From Hahella chejuensis KCTC 2396 (GTDB lineage Bacteria > Pseudomonadota > Gammaproteobacteria > Pseudomonadales > Oleiphilaceae), in assembly GCF_000012985.1 (NCBI RefSeq), contig NC_007645.1, positions 5,602,581 to 5,666,580 on the forward strand: 64,000 bases of DNA, read 5' to 3'. Under the pieces are notes generated by a model. That model was not told where the DNA came from and made no database searches. It saw only the letters and a list, made by a program, of their open reading frames with translations. The stretch's first letter is position 1, and each line of letters starts with the position of its first letter. Shown here in pieces: positions 1 to 8,700 of this stretch. Position numbers and translations under genes: made by a program.

Positions 1-1
1 G

Positions 2-505
2 AGGTTGTTCGCGACTCTGTTGTATAAAAACATTGATAGAGAAAAGCAGAGACGTCTGTATACCGAAAAGCAGAACTGGCTGGTCGGCGCCAATCCGGAT
101 CAAGTAGGCCCGTTCTGGGACAAATTCAGCCGTTACCTGTTCGATGTCCTGAGCGACTATATGGCCGCATATCGCAATGCGCTATATCTCCAGCCTTACA
201 ACAATGACAAAAACGCGCCGCCTCCGGTCGTCACCCTCGACCTGCGCGAAATGAACCTCCCCGATTACGCCAAACTGCGCAAGGAAGTCACCCTGGACAC
301 CGTCACCTACAGCGCCACACTGGGCCAGCTGTCCCATACGCCACTGACCGTCGCCTTCTACCTGGAACCCTATACTCAACGCTTCGGCAAGCAAGGCGTC
401 CTGACCAAAGGCGTCGTCATCTCCCCCGACTTTCCCAGCAAATACCTGTACGGGCACTTTAATGTGTTTAATCGGTATCCGGTGGAGCAGGAATTGAGGG
501 AGTAG
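2..505 (+). CDS. Hypothetical protein, 3' part only
   Basis: The reading frame is open to the left edge of the window and ends at a TAG at 503-505, so this is the C-terminal portion of a longer protein; the TTG at 5 is only the first in-window start-like codon. The visible 166 residues are soluble and rich in Tyr, Pro and Leu, with no signal peptide or membrane segment. I recognise no domain. The gene converges on the LysE-type exporter at 764-1402, and the hairpin repeat at 594-676 lies between them. Confidence 0.6.
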   Translation, partial: RLFATLLYKNIDREKQRRLYTEKQNWLVGANPDQVGPFWDKFSRYLFDVLSDYMAAYRNALYLQPYNNDKNAPPPVVTLDLREMNLPDYAKLRKEVTLDTVTYSATLGQLSHTPLTVAFYLEPYTQRFGKQGVLTKGVVISPDFPSKYLYGHFNVFNRYPVEQELRE

Positions 506-593
506 CGTCTAAGATTCATGACGATCAAATACGTGATGTCGTCTTCAAACCGGTTTAACGAAACCCACCAAGACATGTTTACTATTAATCAGG

Positions 594-676
594 CAGACAA
601 ATAGCTTCCTTCTATTTGTCTGCAACGACAGGGCCTGCACAGGTCAGGCCCTGTCTCCCGCGGCCAGCCGCCGCGC
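594..676. repeat. Dispersed triple-hairpin intergenic repeat, copy A
   Basis: Three perfect stem-loops lie in a row: an 11-bp stem (594-604 with 612-622, 7-nt loop), an 11-bp stem (627-637 with 645-655, 7-nt loop) and a 5-bp GC stem (660-664 with 667-671). A fourth 9-bp hairpin follows directly at 676-695 but is absent from the second copy. Nearly the same three-hairpin unit recurs at 13080-13168. Both copies sit between the 3' ends of convergent genes, so they may act as bidirectional terminators or mRNA end-protecting structures. Confidence 0.8.
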
Positions 677-699
677 AGGCGCATCCATGCGCCTGATGA

Positions 700-728
700 T
701 TAACATGCCAATATCATTGCCATATTAA
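700..728. repeat. 29-bp near-palindrome, copy 1
   Basis: Positions 700-730 are identical over 31 bases to the reverse complement of 21381-21411. The 29-bp core is itself an imperfect palindrome (TTAACATG...CATATTAA arms around a 3-nt centre), so it can fold on either strand. It lies 34 nt past the stop of the LysE-type gene at 764. The function is unknown. Confidence 0.8.
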
Positions 729-763
729 TACTAGGAATAGAGCGCGCATGTGCGCCTATTCCG

Positions 764-1402
764 CTACCCCCTCTGACTCAACAGCACCCCGCCGCCCATG
801 GTGATAAACAATCCGCCCGAGACTTTTGATATCTTCCGCTCGATATCCCGTGCGAGAAAACGTTGCCCGACTCGACTCATTAACATGGCGTAGCCCAGGT
901 GAACACAGGCGACTATCACGCATATTGAAACGTACATAACGCCAAACTGCTCCAAATGCGACCGCTCCGCATTGATGAACTGAGGTAGAAAGGCGGATAA
1001 GAATATCAATGTTTTAGGATTGCTTGCGGAGACAAGAAAAGCTTCAGTGTAGCGCTTTCGCGAGCTGAATTGGGTCTGCCGCCCCGTCTTATCCGGCAAA
1101 GACAGGTTAGACCTGCCATCAGCCCTTAAGCTTTTGAAACCAAGATAGATAAGATACGCCCCACCCAATACTTTCATTACGGTGAACCATATCGGAAGCT
1201 GCTCAAGGAGCTCTCCTACGCCAATTGCGACAAGGCATACGATCACAAACTGGCAGGATAGATTTCCCAGCACCGTCACAAACGCCGACTGCCATCCATA
1301 CTGGAAACTGTTCTTAACCACCAGCAGAACATTCGGCCCGGGTGATAATGTAGTGACCAAATAGGCCAACGAAAACATAAGCCAGACATCCAACCCCATC
1401 AT
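764..1402 (-). CDS. LysE/RhtB family amino-acid exporter
   Basis: The product is a 212-residue integral membrane protein of the usual LysE/RhtB length. It carries the family signature SPGPNVL near residues 20-27 and about six hydrophobic segments. Family members export amino acids or related metabolites by proton-motive force; the substrate cannot be read from the sequence. It is monocistronic and convergent with the edge fragment to its left. An aggagtgaATG context upstream (revcomp near 1403-1412) supports the start. A second, distinct LysE-type gene lies at 59763-60395. Confidence 0.88.
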   Translation of the reverse strand: MMGLDVWLMFSLAYLVTTLSPGPNVLLVVKNSFQYGWQSAFVTVLGNLSCQFVIVCLVAIGVGELLEQLPIWFTVMKVLGGAYLIYLGFKSLRADGRSNLSLPDKTGRQTQFSSRKRYTEAFLVSASNPKTLIFLSAFLPQFINAERSHLEQFGVMYVSICVIVACVHLGYAMLMSRVGQRFLARDIERKISKVSGGLFITMGGGVLLSQRG

Positions 1403-1721
1403 TCACTCCTTTATCACGCCATCATAGACGTACAACCTAAAAAAACAGGGCGAATCCACGCCGCCGGTCGATCAAGATAGTAGTTATTTCAATTAACTGA
1501 ATCCAATTGAGTTTTTAGCCTGTATAAATAAAAAAGGCGGCCCTCAAGCTATCGTTTTGAGAAGGAAACTCGCTGTTCTGGTTTGGCCGACAGTAGCCTT
1601 GCGGTTAAACTAAAGCTCGCGTTAGCAACTGCTACACATCTAATCAAAAGGCAATCCATCTGTAAATCATTGCTATGCAATACATGACGGCGCCTCCAAG
1701 CAAATCTAATAAGTCCTATCA
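1403..1721. other. Intergenic region, no recognised feature
   Basis: This 319-bp AT-leaning spacer separates the divergent LysE-type gene from the SUKH-type gene and must hold both promoters. I see no clear operator, RNA gene or repeat in it. Confidence 0.5.
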
Positions 1722-2369
1722 ATGCATGACATCTTAAACAAACTAGACAAGCTAAAAGAGCGCGACGCCAGCCTCAACGTGTTTGGAAGCAGCGCCCATA
1801 AGTACCTCTTAAATCCACCGCTAGCACTAGCGGATTTTGAATCAATTGAGAGGAAGTATCAGGTTACCTTTCCAGACGACTATAAAAACTTCATCACAAC
1901 TATTGGAAATGGCGGCGCAGGCCCTTTTTATGGGCTCTTTCCAATAGAAATGCAGGATAAAGGCTTCGACCTTTGTAACTGGGAAGTTGGAGGACTGATT
2001 GGGGACCTTCGTCAGCCTTTCCCTCATAGTGAAGCGTGGAATTTGCCACCTTCTTTCTGGGAGGGTGAACCCAATCCAGAGGAGGGGGACAGTGAGGAAA
2101 TGGAAGATGAGCTATGGGAAGCGTGGGACCAGAAACTCGAAGAGCAGTATTGGGCGGAGGCAATAATGAATGGCGCAATCCCTATCTGCCATGAGGGGTG
2201 CGCTATTCGCAACTGGATGGTCATAACCGGGGAACTCAAGGGAACTATTTGGGAAGATCTCAGGTGCGATAACCAAGGGATACGCCCACTAAAAGATGAT
2301 GAAGGGAATTTTGTTACATTCACAGACTGGTATTTAGGTTGGCTCGAACAGTCATTAGCCGAATGCTGA
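1722..2369 (+). CDS. SMI1/KNR4 (SUKH) family protein
   Basis: The product has 215 residues. Residues about 35-65 match the SUKH core: an acidic helix leading into FPDDYKNFITTIGNGG, the conserved Pro-Asp-Tyr and Gly-Gly positions of the family. The middle (about 115-135) is very acidic. SUKH proteins are cytoplasmic and many are immunity proteins that neutralise polymorphic or contact-dependent toxins. No cognate toxin gene lies directly beside it, but it opens an AT-rich pocket that also holds an unknown gene at 2854 and a broken peptidase gene. That setting is compatible with an orphan immunity gene. The function is inferred from the family only. Confidence 0.75.
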   Translation: MHDILNKLDKLKERDASLNVFGSSAHKYLLNPPLALADFESIERKYQVTFPDDYKNFITTIGNGGAGPFYGLFPIEMQDKGFDLCNWEVGGLIGDLRQPFPHSEAWNLPPSFWEGEPNPEEGDSEEMEDELWEAWDQKLEEQYWAEAIMNGAIPICHEGCAIRNWMVITGELKGTIWEDLRCDNQGIRPLKDDEGNFVTFTDWYLGWLEQSLAEC

Positions 2370-2428
2370 TCACTTAATCGCCCCTAACAAATATCAGCGC
2401 TTAACAGCCCAAAAAATCAGGAAACAAT

Positions 2429-2839
2429 ATGTACAAAGGAAGCTGCCTTTGCGGTCAGGTAAAAATTGAAATACAGGGGCCGATAGAGTCGATTATTCAT
2501 TGCCATTGTTCCAAGTGCAGGAAGAGCAGCGGTACGGCTTACGCCACTAATGGGTTTGTGAATACGGCTGATTTGATAGTTCAGGAGGGAGCGGAACACT
2601 TGGCCTTTTTTGAAATGGCGCCGGGCCGCAAACGCCACTTTTGCCGGACCTGCGCCTGCCCGGTACTCAGCTCAAATGATGCCGCGCCTGACCGGGTGAG
2701 ACTACGCTTGGGGATTCTGGATTCAGACATCCTCGAACGCCCTCTCTCCCACAATTTCGTCACATCCAAAGCAAACTGGGACGACCTGGACGCCCAGCTT
2801 CCCCGGTATGAAGCGCATGAGCCCGGGCGGGGCGGCTAG
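2429..2839 (+). CDS. GFA family (CENP-V/GFA domain) zinc-binding protein
   Basis: The product has 136 residues. The N-terminal CLCG pair, the central CHCSKC cluster and the later CRTCACP cluster are the cysteine set that binds zinc in the GFA fold, named after glutathione-dependent formaldehyde-activating enzyme. The ATG at 2429 has a purine-rich GGAAAC stretch upstream. Most small GFA-family proteins have no established activity, so a formaldehyde-detoxifying role should not be assumed. It stands alone between an immunity-like gene and an unknown gene. Confidence 0.85.
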   Translation: MYKGSCLCGQVKIEIQGPIESIIHCHCSKCRKSSGTAYATNGFVNTADLIVQEGAEHLAFFEMAPGRKRHFCRTCACPVLSSNDAAPDRVRLRLGILDSDILERPLSHNFVTSKANWDDLDAQLPRYEAHEPGRGG

Positions 2840-2853
2840 CTCAGGTATAGAGA

Positions 2854-3213
2854 ATGGTAAATGATAGTAATGTAGACAATCTAAAAACCGGCTTTATTGT
2901 GAGAGAAAAGCCTGAGCTAATAGAGTGGCTAAAAAGTCACTCTATTTCTGAATCAGACTATCACTTTATTCCAATAGTTTTGACTTCGGATATTCTAAAC
3001 CAGCCGTTAACACCGGGATCAACAATATTTATCCATCAAGACTTAAAAGCCTTTTTCATTCAGCATGAACTACCAACCTTAGTATTTGGACATGAGAACA
3101 TAGAAAAAATATTTGGCTCATTCGAATGCGAGCTTGATCTGTTTGACCGCTTTTGGAAGCTAGATGAAGTATTGTGTGTTGACGTACCTATAGAATACGA
3201 GATCAATCACTAA
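2854..3213 (+). CDS. Hypothetical protein
   Basis: The product is 119 residues, acidic and soluble. I do not recognise a domain. It begins 14 nt after the GFA-family gene but is much more AT-rich, which suggests separate acquisition. A good stem-loop follows at 3226-3250. Size, composition and the SUKH gene nearby fit an immunity-type protein, but nothing in the sequence proves it. Confidence 0.6.
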   Translation: MVNDSNVDNLKTGFIVREKPELIEWLKSHSISESDYHFIPIVLTSDILNQPLTPGSTIFIHQDLKAFFIQHELPTLVFGHENIEKIFGSFECELDLFDRFWKLDEVLCVDVPIEYEINH

Positions 3214-3225
3214 GCCGAAAAAATA

Positions 3226-3250
3226 AAAGGGAGCAAAAAGCACTCCCTTT
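3226..3250. terminator. Bidirectional intrinsic terminator
   Basis: An AAAGGGAG/CTCCCTTT stem with a 9-nt loop lies between the end of the gene at 3213 and the convergent end of the split peptidase gene at 3268. The flanking A and T tracts make it usable on both strands. Confidence 0.7.
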
Positions 3251-3707
3251 CCGTTAAAATTTATTATTTAATTCGGCAAAGCTCTTAAATTACGGAACTT
3301 GTATAAATCCGCCAGAAATAATCCCCAGTTATCCGCATTATTGAGTGGCGTCCGTTTATCAGATCCGAATGTCAGTTTGACGCACTCATACTCGCCATAT
3401 GCAGTATCTATGGTATCCAGGATTCGGTGGCTAAGTTCGTGGGCGACGCAACGGAATTTGAACCAGAGTTCGTCATTTCTATCATTCAAATCAAAGTTAC
3501 CACTCAAATAGCCTGGCGTCATGTAAATTCGCAGCCCGCTTTGAACATTGACGTAACCGCAGTTAGCTCTAAACGTGTCGGTAGTTTCTTTGACTGTATA
3601 CTTCTTGCTTTGCGGCGCGTTGTTATTGAGACGATGAAAGAAGTTATCATTGTTTCTATGGGAAGATTGTCCCAGTTGATTATCAAAGTCGGAATCGTAG
3701 GGATTTA

Positions 3708-4673
3708 GTAACTATCTCATAACCCCCACTTGAATTTTTTAACCTTTGCCGGTTCACTGAGGCGCCACTTCTCTGATAAGGAAACGTCATGTCACAAAAG
3801 GACTCAAGCGCCCCGTCCAGTAAATCGAAACCCCTGGACACTCTATGGGAAGTACCGGACGAGCTATGGCTACGAATCGAACCCATTTTAAAAGAAGACT
3901 GGCAACCCAGCGCCAAGGGTGGCCGCCCCATCGGCAACTGGAGGGGCTATTTGAACGGGATTATTTTTCGGATGCGTTCAGGCTGTCAGTGGAACCAGTT
4001 GCCCCGCCGATTTGGGGATGACGCCACGGTCCATCGCTGGTTTCAGCGCTGGAGTAAAAACGGCGTGATGGAGAAGATCTGGGCGAGTCTATTGCGAGAC
4101 TGCCAGGAACTGGAAGGGGTGGACTGGGAATGGCAAAGTGCGGACGGCTGGCTGGGGAAAGCCCGCTTTGGGGGGGGAGAATGTGGGGCCGAACCCGACA
4201 GACCGAGGCAAGAAGGGAACCAAGAAAAGCCTGCTGGTGGAAGCCGAGGGAGGCCCCTTGGGACTCGTCATCGCCGGAGCCAATGTCAACGACCATAAGC
4301 TGCTGGAAGCGACGCTGGAGTCGATTGTGGTAGAGCGTCCGGCTCCAACGGTGGAGGCGCGGCAGCATTTATGCCTGGATAAGGGGTATGACAATGTGGC
4401 GAGCGAAGACGTGGCAGCCCGGCATGACTACATACCGCATATCTGCCGAATTGGCGAGGAGGCGCAGCCAGCGGACCGTCATCCAAGTGGAAAGCCCCGG
4501 CGTTGGGTAGTGGAGCGCACGTTTGGTTGGCTGTCTAAGTGCCGTGCGTTACTGATTCGCTATGACAAAAAGGACAGCAACTATCTGGGATTGCTGCAAT
4601 TGGCATGTGGTCTGTTATGGTTTCGGCGGATGTGGCGGCTACAGGGGCGTCAATGAGGTTATGAGATAGTTAC
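3708..4673 (+). mobile_element. IS5-family insertion sequence
   Basis: The 966-bp element is bounded by 17-bp perfect terminal inverted repeats, GTAACTATCTCATAACC at 3708-3724 and its complement at 4657-4673. A 3-bp TTA duplication flanks it at 3705-3707 and 4674-4676. Size, TNA-type target and DDE transposase fit IS5-family subgroups. It lies inside, and opposite to, the peptidase gene at 3268-4977. The intact ends and exact target duplication indicate one simple, probably recent transposition. Confidence 0.93.
3789..4656 (+). CDS. IS5-family transposase, in two frames across a G8 tract
   Basis: The first frame (3789 to about 4177) carries the N-terminal DUF4096-like helix-turn-helix region (WLRIEPIL, RMRSGCQWNQLP, DDATVHRWFQRW). 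The second frame (open from 4138, ending 4656) carries the catalytic core: GPNPTDRGKKGTK, DKGYD and RRWVVERTFGWL. The frames meet at a run of eight G at 4170-4177. With seven G the protein would read KARFGGENVGPNPTDR continuously at about 288 residues. Either the copy has a 1-bp expansion that inactivates it, or it depends on slippage in the G tract. Confidence 0.85.
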
Positions 4674-4954
4674 TTAGTCCCACTTTAACCATCGGCCTGA
4701 CCCAGCCAATATAATTTTGGGGGTGCTTGGGCGCAGATACAAAGGTCAGGCTGGCGCACTTCCTTGTTAAATACTTATGCATATTATTTAAGCCTTCGGT
4801 AACAGCCTTGATATTACCTGCACCAAACCATTTGTTTATCATGCGGCATTTTGGGACAGCAATAGAGTCCGCCAATACTGACTCCAAAAGTCCCAATGAA
4901 TTGGTTATTTTTGTCTGTTCGTCATTATTAAAAGGGGTGGAGTCCCCCATGGAT

Positions 4955-5095
4955 TCAAATCTTACTGTGTAAGCCATGATTTAACTCTCCGAGTAGTTCT
5001 ATATTGTTATAGGTTCCGTACTCGAAGAAGCGACCTAAGCGAACAACACCCTTATAAGCAATAATGCCTAGTCCGCGACCTTTTTCAGCCGCCAC
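4955..5095 (-). CDS. Small ORF upstream of the split peptidase gene
   Basis: A GTG-started frame of 46 codons runs directly into, and overlaps, the start of the peptidase gene; its stop lies about 20 nt inside that gene. It reads as hydrophobic then Gly/Arg-rich (GRGLGIIAYKGVVRLGRFF). It could be a translationally coupled partner or the tail of a decayed larger gene. I recognise no family and the call is weak. Confidence 0.25.
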   Translation of the reverse strand: MAAEKGRGLGIIAYKGVVRLGRFFEYGTYNNIELLGELNHGLHSKI

Positions 5096-5181
5096 GATTA
5101 TGCCGATTAACTAAATCGTCATAACAGCAAGTATCAGGAGAGGCGCATCGCAACGTCGTCAGCAGAAATAAAAAGCCAAGT

Positions 5182-5211
5182 CATTGCGCCGCTGGCAAGG
5201 ACGGCGCAATG
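5182..5211 (-). terminator. Intrinsic terminator of the RND efflux operon
   Basis: A perfect 10-bp stem CATTGCGCCG/CGGCGCAATG with a 10-nt loop is followed on the minus strand by a T-rich tract. It lies just past the stop of the last operon gene at 5221. Confidence 0.85.
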
Positions 5212-5220
5212 CACTCTTAT

Positions 5221-5700
5221 TTATTCCTTATACTCAGGATTTCCCTCAATAAAACGCCGTAAATTTCTATCTGCGGTCGCCTGCACTTTATCCCGCAACA
5301 TTTGCGACCAGCCCAGCGCCCAGCCAGGTACGCCCAGTGCGTGACGGGACCAGCGCCAGAAGTCGAAGCGATCGCGGTGGCGATATATTTTGCCGTCTTT
5401 GAATTCAAACTCGGCGCGCAGCTTGTTGAGCACGTATCGCCCGGTCGTGGAAAAGGTATAGCCCGCGCGCCAGCGGGCGGAGCCGCGCTGCTCGTCGGCT
5501 TCGACATGATGATAGTGCAACGACAGGTCCGCCCCGCGTTCGCACAGCATATGCCACATGGCCCCGATTTCCTTGCCCTTGAGGGTGAACACTTCATCCT
5601 GAAACTCTGCCTCGTCGTGATAGCAGGCTTGCATGGTTCGATAATCTTTATCCTTAAAAGCGTCATAAAAACGGGTCACCAGTTCGGCGTTAGGGTGCAT
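5221..5700 (-). CDS. SnoaL/NTF2-like family protein
   Basis: I start the protein at the ATG at 5700 (MHPNAELVTRFYDAFKDKDY), which has AAAGGA upstream; this gives 159 residues. The opening helix, YHDEAEFQDEVFTLKGKEIGAMW and the antiparallel-strand pattern are typical of NTF2-like/SnoaL domains, a small cone-shaped fold that binds hydrophobic ligands or acts as a simple enzyme. It is the last gene of the efflux operon, 13 nt after the RND transporter gene, so it may act on the same compound. No catalytic residue assignment is possible. Confidence 0.75.
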   Translation of the reverse strand: MHPNAELVTRFYDAFKDKDYRTMQACYHDEAEFQDEVFTLKGKEIGAMWHMLCERGADLSLHYHHVEADEQRGSARWRAGYTFSTTGRYVLNKLRAEFEFKDGKIYRHRDRFDFWRWSRHALGVPGWALGWSQMLRDKVQATADRNLRRFIEGNPEYKE

Positions 5701-5713
5701 ACCTTTTGTCCTT

Positions 5714-8700
5714 TTATTCTTGTGTAAGCGGCGGCGGATGTTGCGCCGGCGCAAACTCCTCCTCGGGTTCGCCGGACACCGCCTTGGTCAGACCGAAGTC
5801 TTCAAGAATCGTATACACACAAGGGATGACAAACAATACCAAAAGTGTGGATGCGCCCACCCCGAACACAATACTGGTGGCCAAGGGAATCAGAATCTGC
5901 GCCTGTAAACTGGTTTCGAACAGCAGCGGCGTCATCCCCGCCATGGTGGTCAGGGAGGTCAGCAATACTGCGCGAAAGCGGTCGTGGCTCGCCTTCGCCG
6001 CAGCGTCATGCACATGCATGCCCTGCCGCACGCGCATCTTGACGAACTCCACCAGCAGTATGGAGTCGTTCACCACAATGCCCGCCAGCGACACAAAGCC
6101 CAGCAGCGACGGCATGGTGATATCCATTCCCATCACCACATGCCCCACAATGACGCCGATAAACGCCATCGGGATGTTGAGCATGACAATGACCGGCTCC
6201 ACGTAGGATTTGAACTGGAAGCTCAGCAGGATGAATATTCCCGCCAGCCCCATCAGAAAACCCAGTTTCATCGAACCCTGAGTGGCCGCGCCTTCTTTGA
6301 TTTCCCCCTCAATGCTCACATGAATATCAGGAAAGCGCTGCTGTAATTGCGGCAAAAACTGCTTCTGCAAATCGCCGATCACCGCCTTGGTGTTGTTCAG
6401 GCTGATGTCGACATCGCCGAACACCGTCACCGTACGCTGGCTGTCCACCCGGTTGATGCGCGAATAGCTGCGACTGGGGATAATTTCCGCCACGTTGGAG
6501 AGCGGAATCAGCGCCTTGCTGGCGGGATGCACGATGGGAAAGTTATCGAAGTCGGCCAGCTCGTCGCGGGATTCATCATCCAGACGCACCACCACGTCAT
6601 AGGTTTCCAGACCAACGCTCGACTCCAGCACGGTCACGCCCTGAAACGCGGCCCGCAGTTGCGCCGCAATGGTTTGGGCGTCCAGCCCCAGGTCATAAGC
6701 GCCGGACTTCAAGTGCAAGGTAAACTCCGGCTTGCCTGGGCGCAGATCGTCCAACAGGTTAATCACGCCGGGATATCCCGCGAGCCAGTTCTGCAACTCA
6801 TGGGACGCCAGCGACAACGACTCCAGATCGTCACCGCGCAGACGTATTTCAATCGCGCGCCCGCCCGGCCCGATCGTCGGCTCCTTGAACAGCACCGACC
6901 ATACATCCGGCGTCTCTCCGGCCAGTTCACGCCAGCGCGAGGTAAAGGCCTGCAAACTGAAATTGCGGCGCTCGGCGGTGAGCAGGTCGACGCTGATGGT
7001 GGCTAAATGAGGGCCAGTTTCAAAGGCGTCCGCATTCTGTCCGTAATTCACCGTTACAGCCCCTATCGCCGCTTCATCCTGCTCTTTGTTGAATTCGGAA
7101 GCGGTTTGCGTCAAGGCCTGCGTGTAATGCGCCACCATCGCTTCGGTGCGCGCTTGCGATGTCCCCGTAGGCATAATGAGACGCGCCTGCACGATATCCC
7201 CTTCAAGATCCGGGAACGCGGAGAACTTGATAACGCCCGAGGCCAGCAGACTGACGCACAGGATAAAGGTCGCGATAACGGCGCCGACAAAGCCGTAACG
7301 ATGCTTGATCAACACCGACACGCGACGATCAAGGCCTTGCCGGATCTTCTCAAAACGCTGTTCAAACGCCCTGCGAAAGCGGGAGTCCTCCTGCTTCTCC
7401 GCATGCGCAAGAGAGTGCTGTAAGTGGTGTGGCAGTATGAAAAACGCTTCGACCAATGAAATGGTGATCACCGAAATCAGCACGATAGGCACGACCACCA
7501 ATACCTGGCCGATGTCGCCCTCCAGGAACAACAGTCCGGTGAACATGCACAGGGTGGTGAGAAAGGACGAAAACACCCCTTTCGCCACCATCAGCGTACC
7601 GTCCACCGCCGCTTGCAGGGGGCGTTTGCCCTTGCGCATCTCCGTGCCGATGCTCTCGCTGATGACGATGGCGTCATCCATAAGAATCCCCAGCGCCAGC
7701 AGCAACGCCACCATAGAGAGCATGTTGATGCTCACTCCCATGTGCCCCAGCACAAATGCGCTGGCCAGGAACGACACCGGCAGCCCCATCACCACCCAAA
7801 ACGCATACCGGGCGCCGAAAAACAACCACATCACCGCGAACACCAGCAGCAGCCCCTGCCAGGCGTTGCTGCTCAACATACTGATGCGGTCCTTGACCAC
7901 GCTGGTGTAATCCTGGGTCAGACTCAAGGACACTTCCGGCGGCAAACGCCGGCTCTCTTCCGCAATGAAGGTCTCCACTTCCTGCAGAATACGCAGACTG
8001 TCATCACGGGTGTTTTTGGATATTTTTAAAAAAGCGGCGGGCTTACCGTCGAAGGTGGACTTACTCTCCTCCAGCTCAAACTCGTCAACAATGCTGGCGA
8101 TGTCGCCCAGGCGCACTTCCGCCCCATTGCCGCCCCGCAACACCACCAGGTTCTCCAGCTCCGTGACGGTGCGCCTTTCGTCGCTGAAGCGAATCTGATA
8201 ATCACGGCTGTCTGTCTTTACATCTCCTGCGGGGAGATCCACATCCTGCTTCGCCACCAGATTGGCGATGTCCTGCAAGCTCAGGCCGTACTGACGCAGA
8301 TTGCTTTCCGGCGCCTGAATCTGAAACTGTCGGTCAGAGAAGCCCTGCACTTCCACCAGAGGGATATCGGGATTGCGCAGGATGCGTTGCTTGACCTCTT
8401 CCGCCAGGGTTTTCAGCTCGCTACGGGGCAGGTCCGCCGTCAGGGCGATGGTCAACACGTTTTGCGTGCGTCCCAGCTCCTTGACCACCGGCTCCTCCGA
8501 CTGATCCGGCAGGGAGCTGATCTCATCCACGGCGCTTTTAACGTCATCGACGAAATCGTCGAAGTCGCCGTCCTCCAGCATTTTCAGAGTCATCAAGCCC
8601 AGGGAGTTACGAGCTTCGCAGCGCACCTCCTCCATGAAGCTGACGCCTTCCACGGCTTCTTCCAGCGGCTTGCACACAGACAGCTCGATATCCGTCGGCG

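Larger units (their letters stand above)
3268..4977 (-). pseudogene. M35-like (lysine-specific type) metallo-endopeptidase, split by an IS
   Basis: The 5' part runs from an ATG at 4977 to the IS junction, and the 3' part from the other junction to 3268. Dropping 3708-4673 and one copy of the TTA target duplication leaves 741 bp, an exact multiple of three. The join reads through as VGL-NPYDSD with no stop and gives a 246-residue protein. The C-terminal part has HELSH followed by DTIDTAYGEYE, the zinc-binding His pair and Asp/Tyr of the aspzincin (M35, lysine-specific) arrangement. There is no signal peptide; such domains often occur as secreted effectors or toxins. The gene is certainly interrupted here, and the family call is fairly sure. 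The undisrupted reading frame suggests a recent insertion. Confidence 0.85.
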
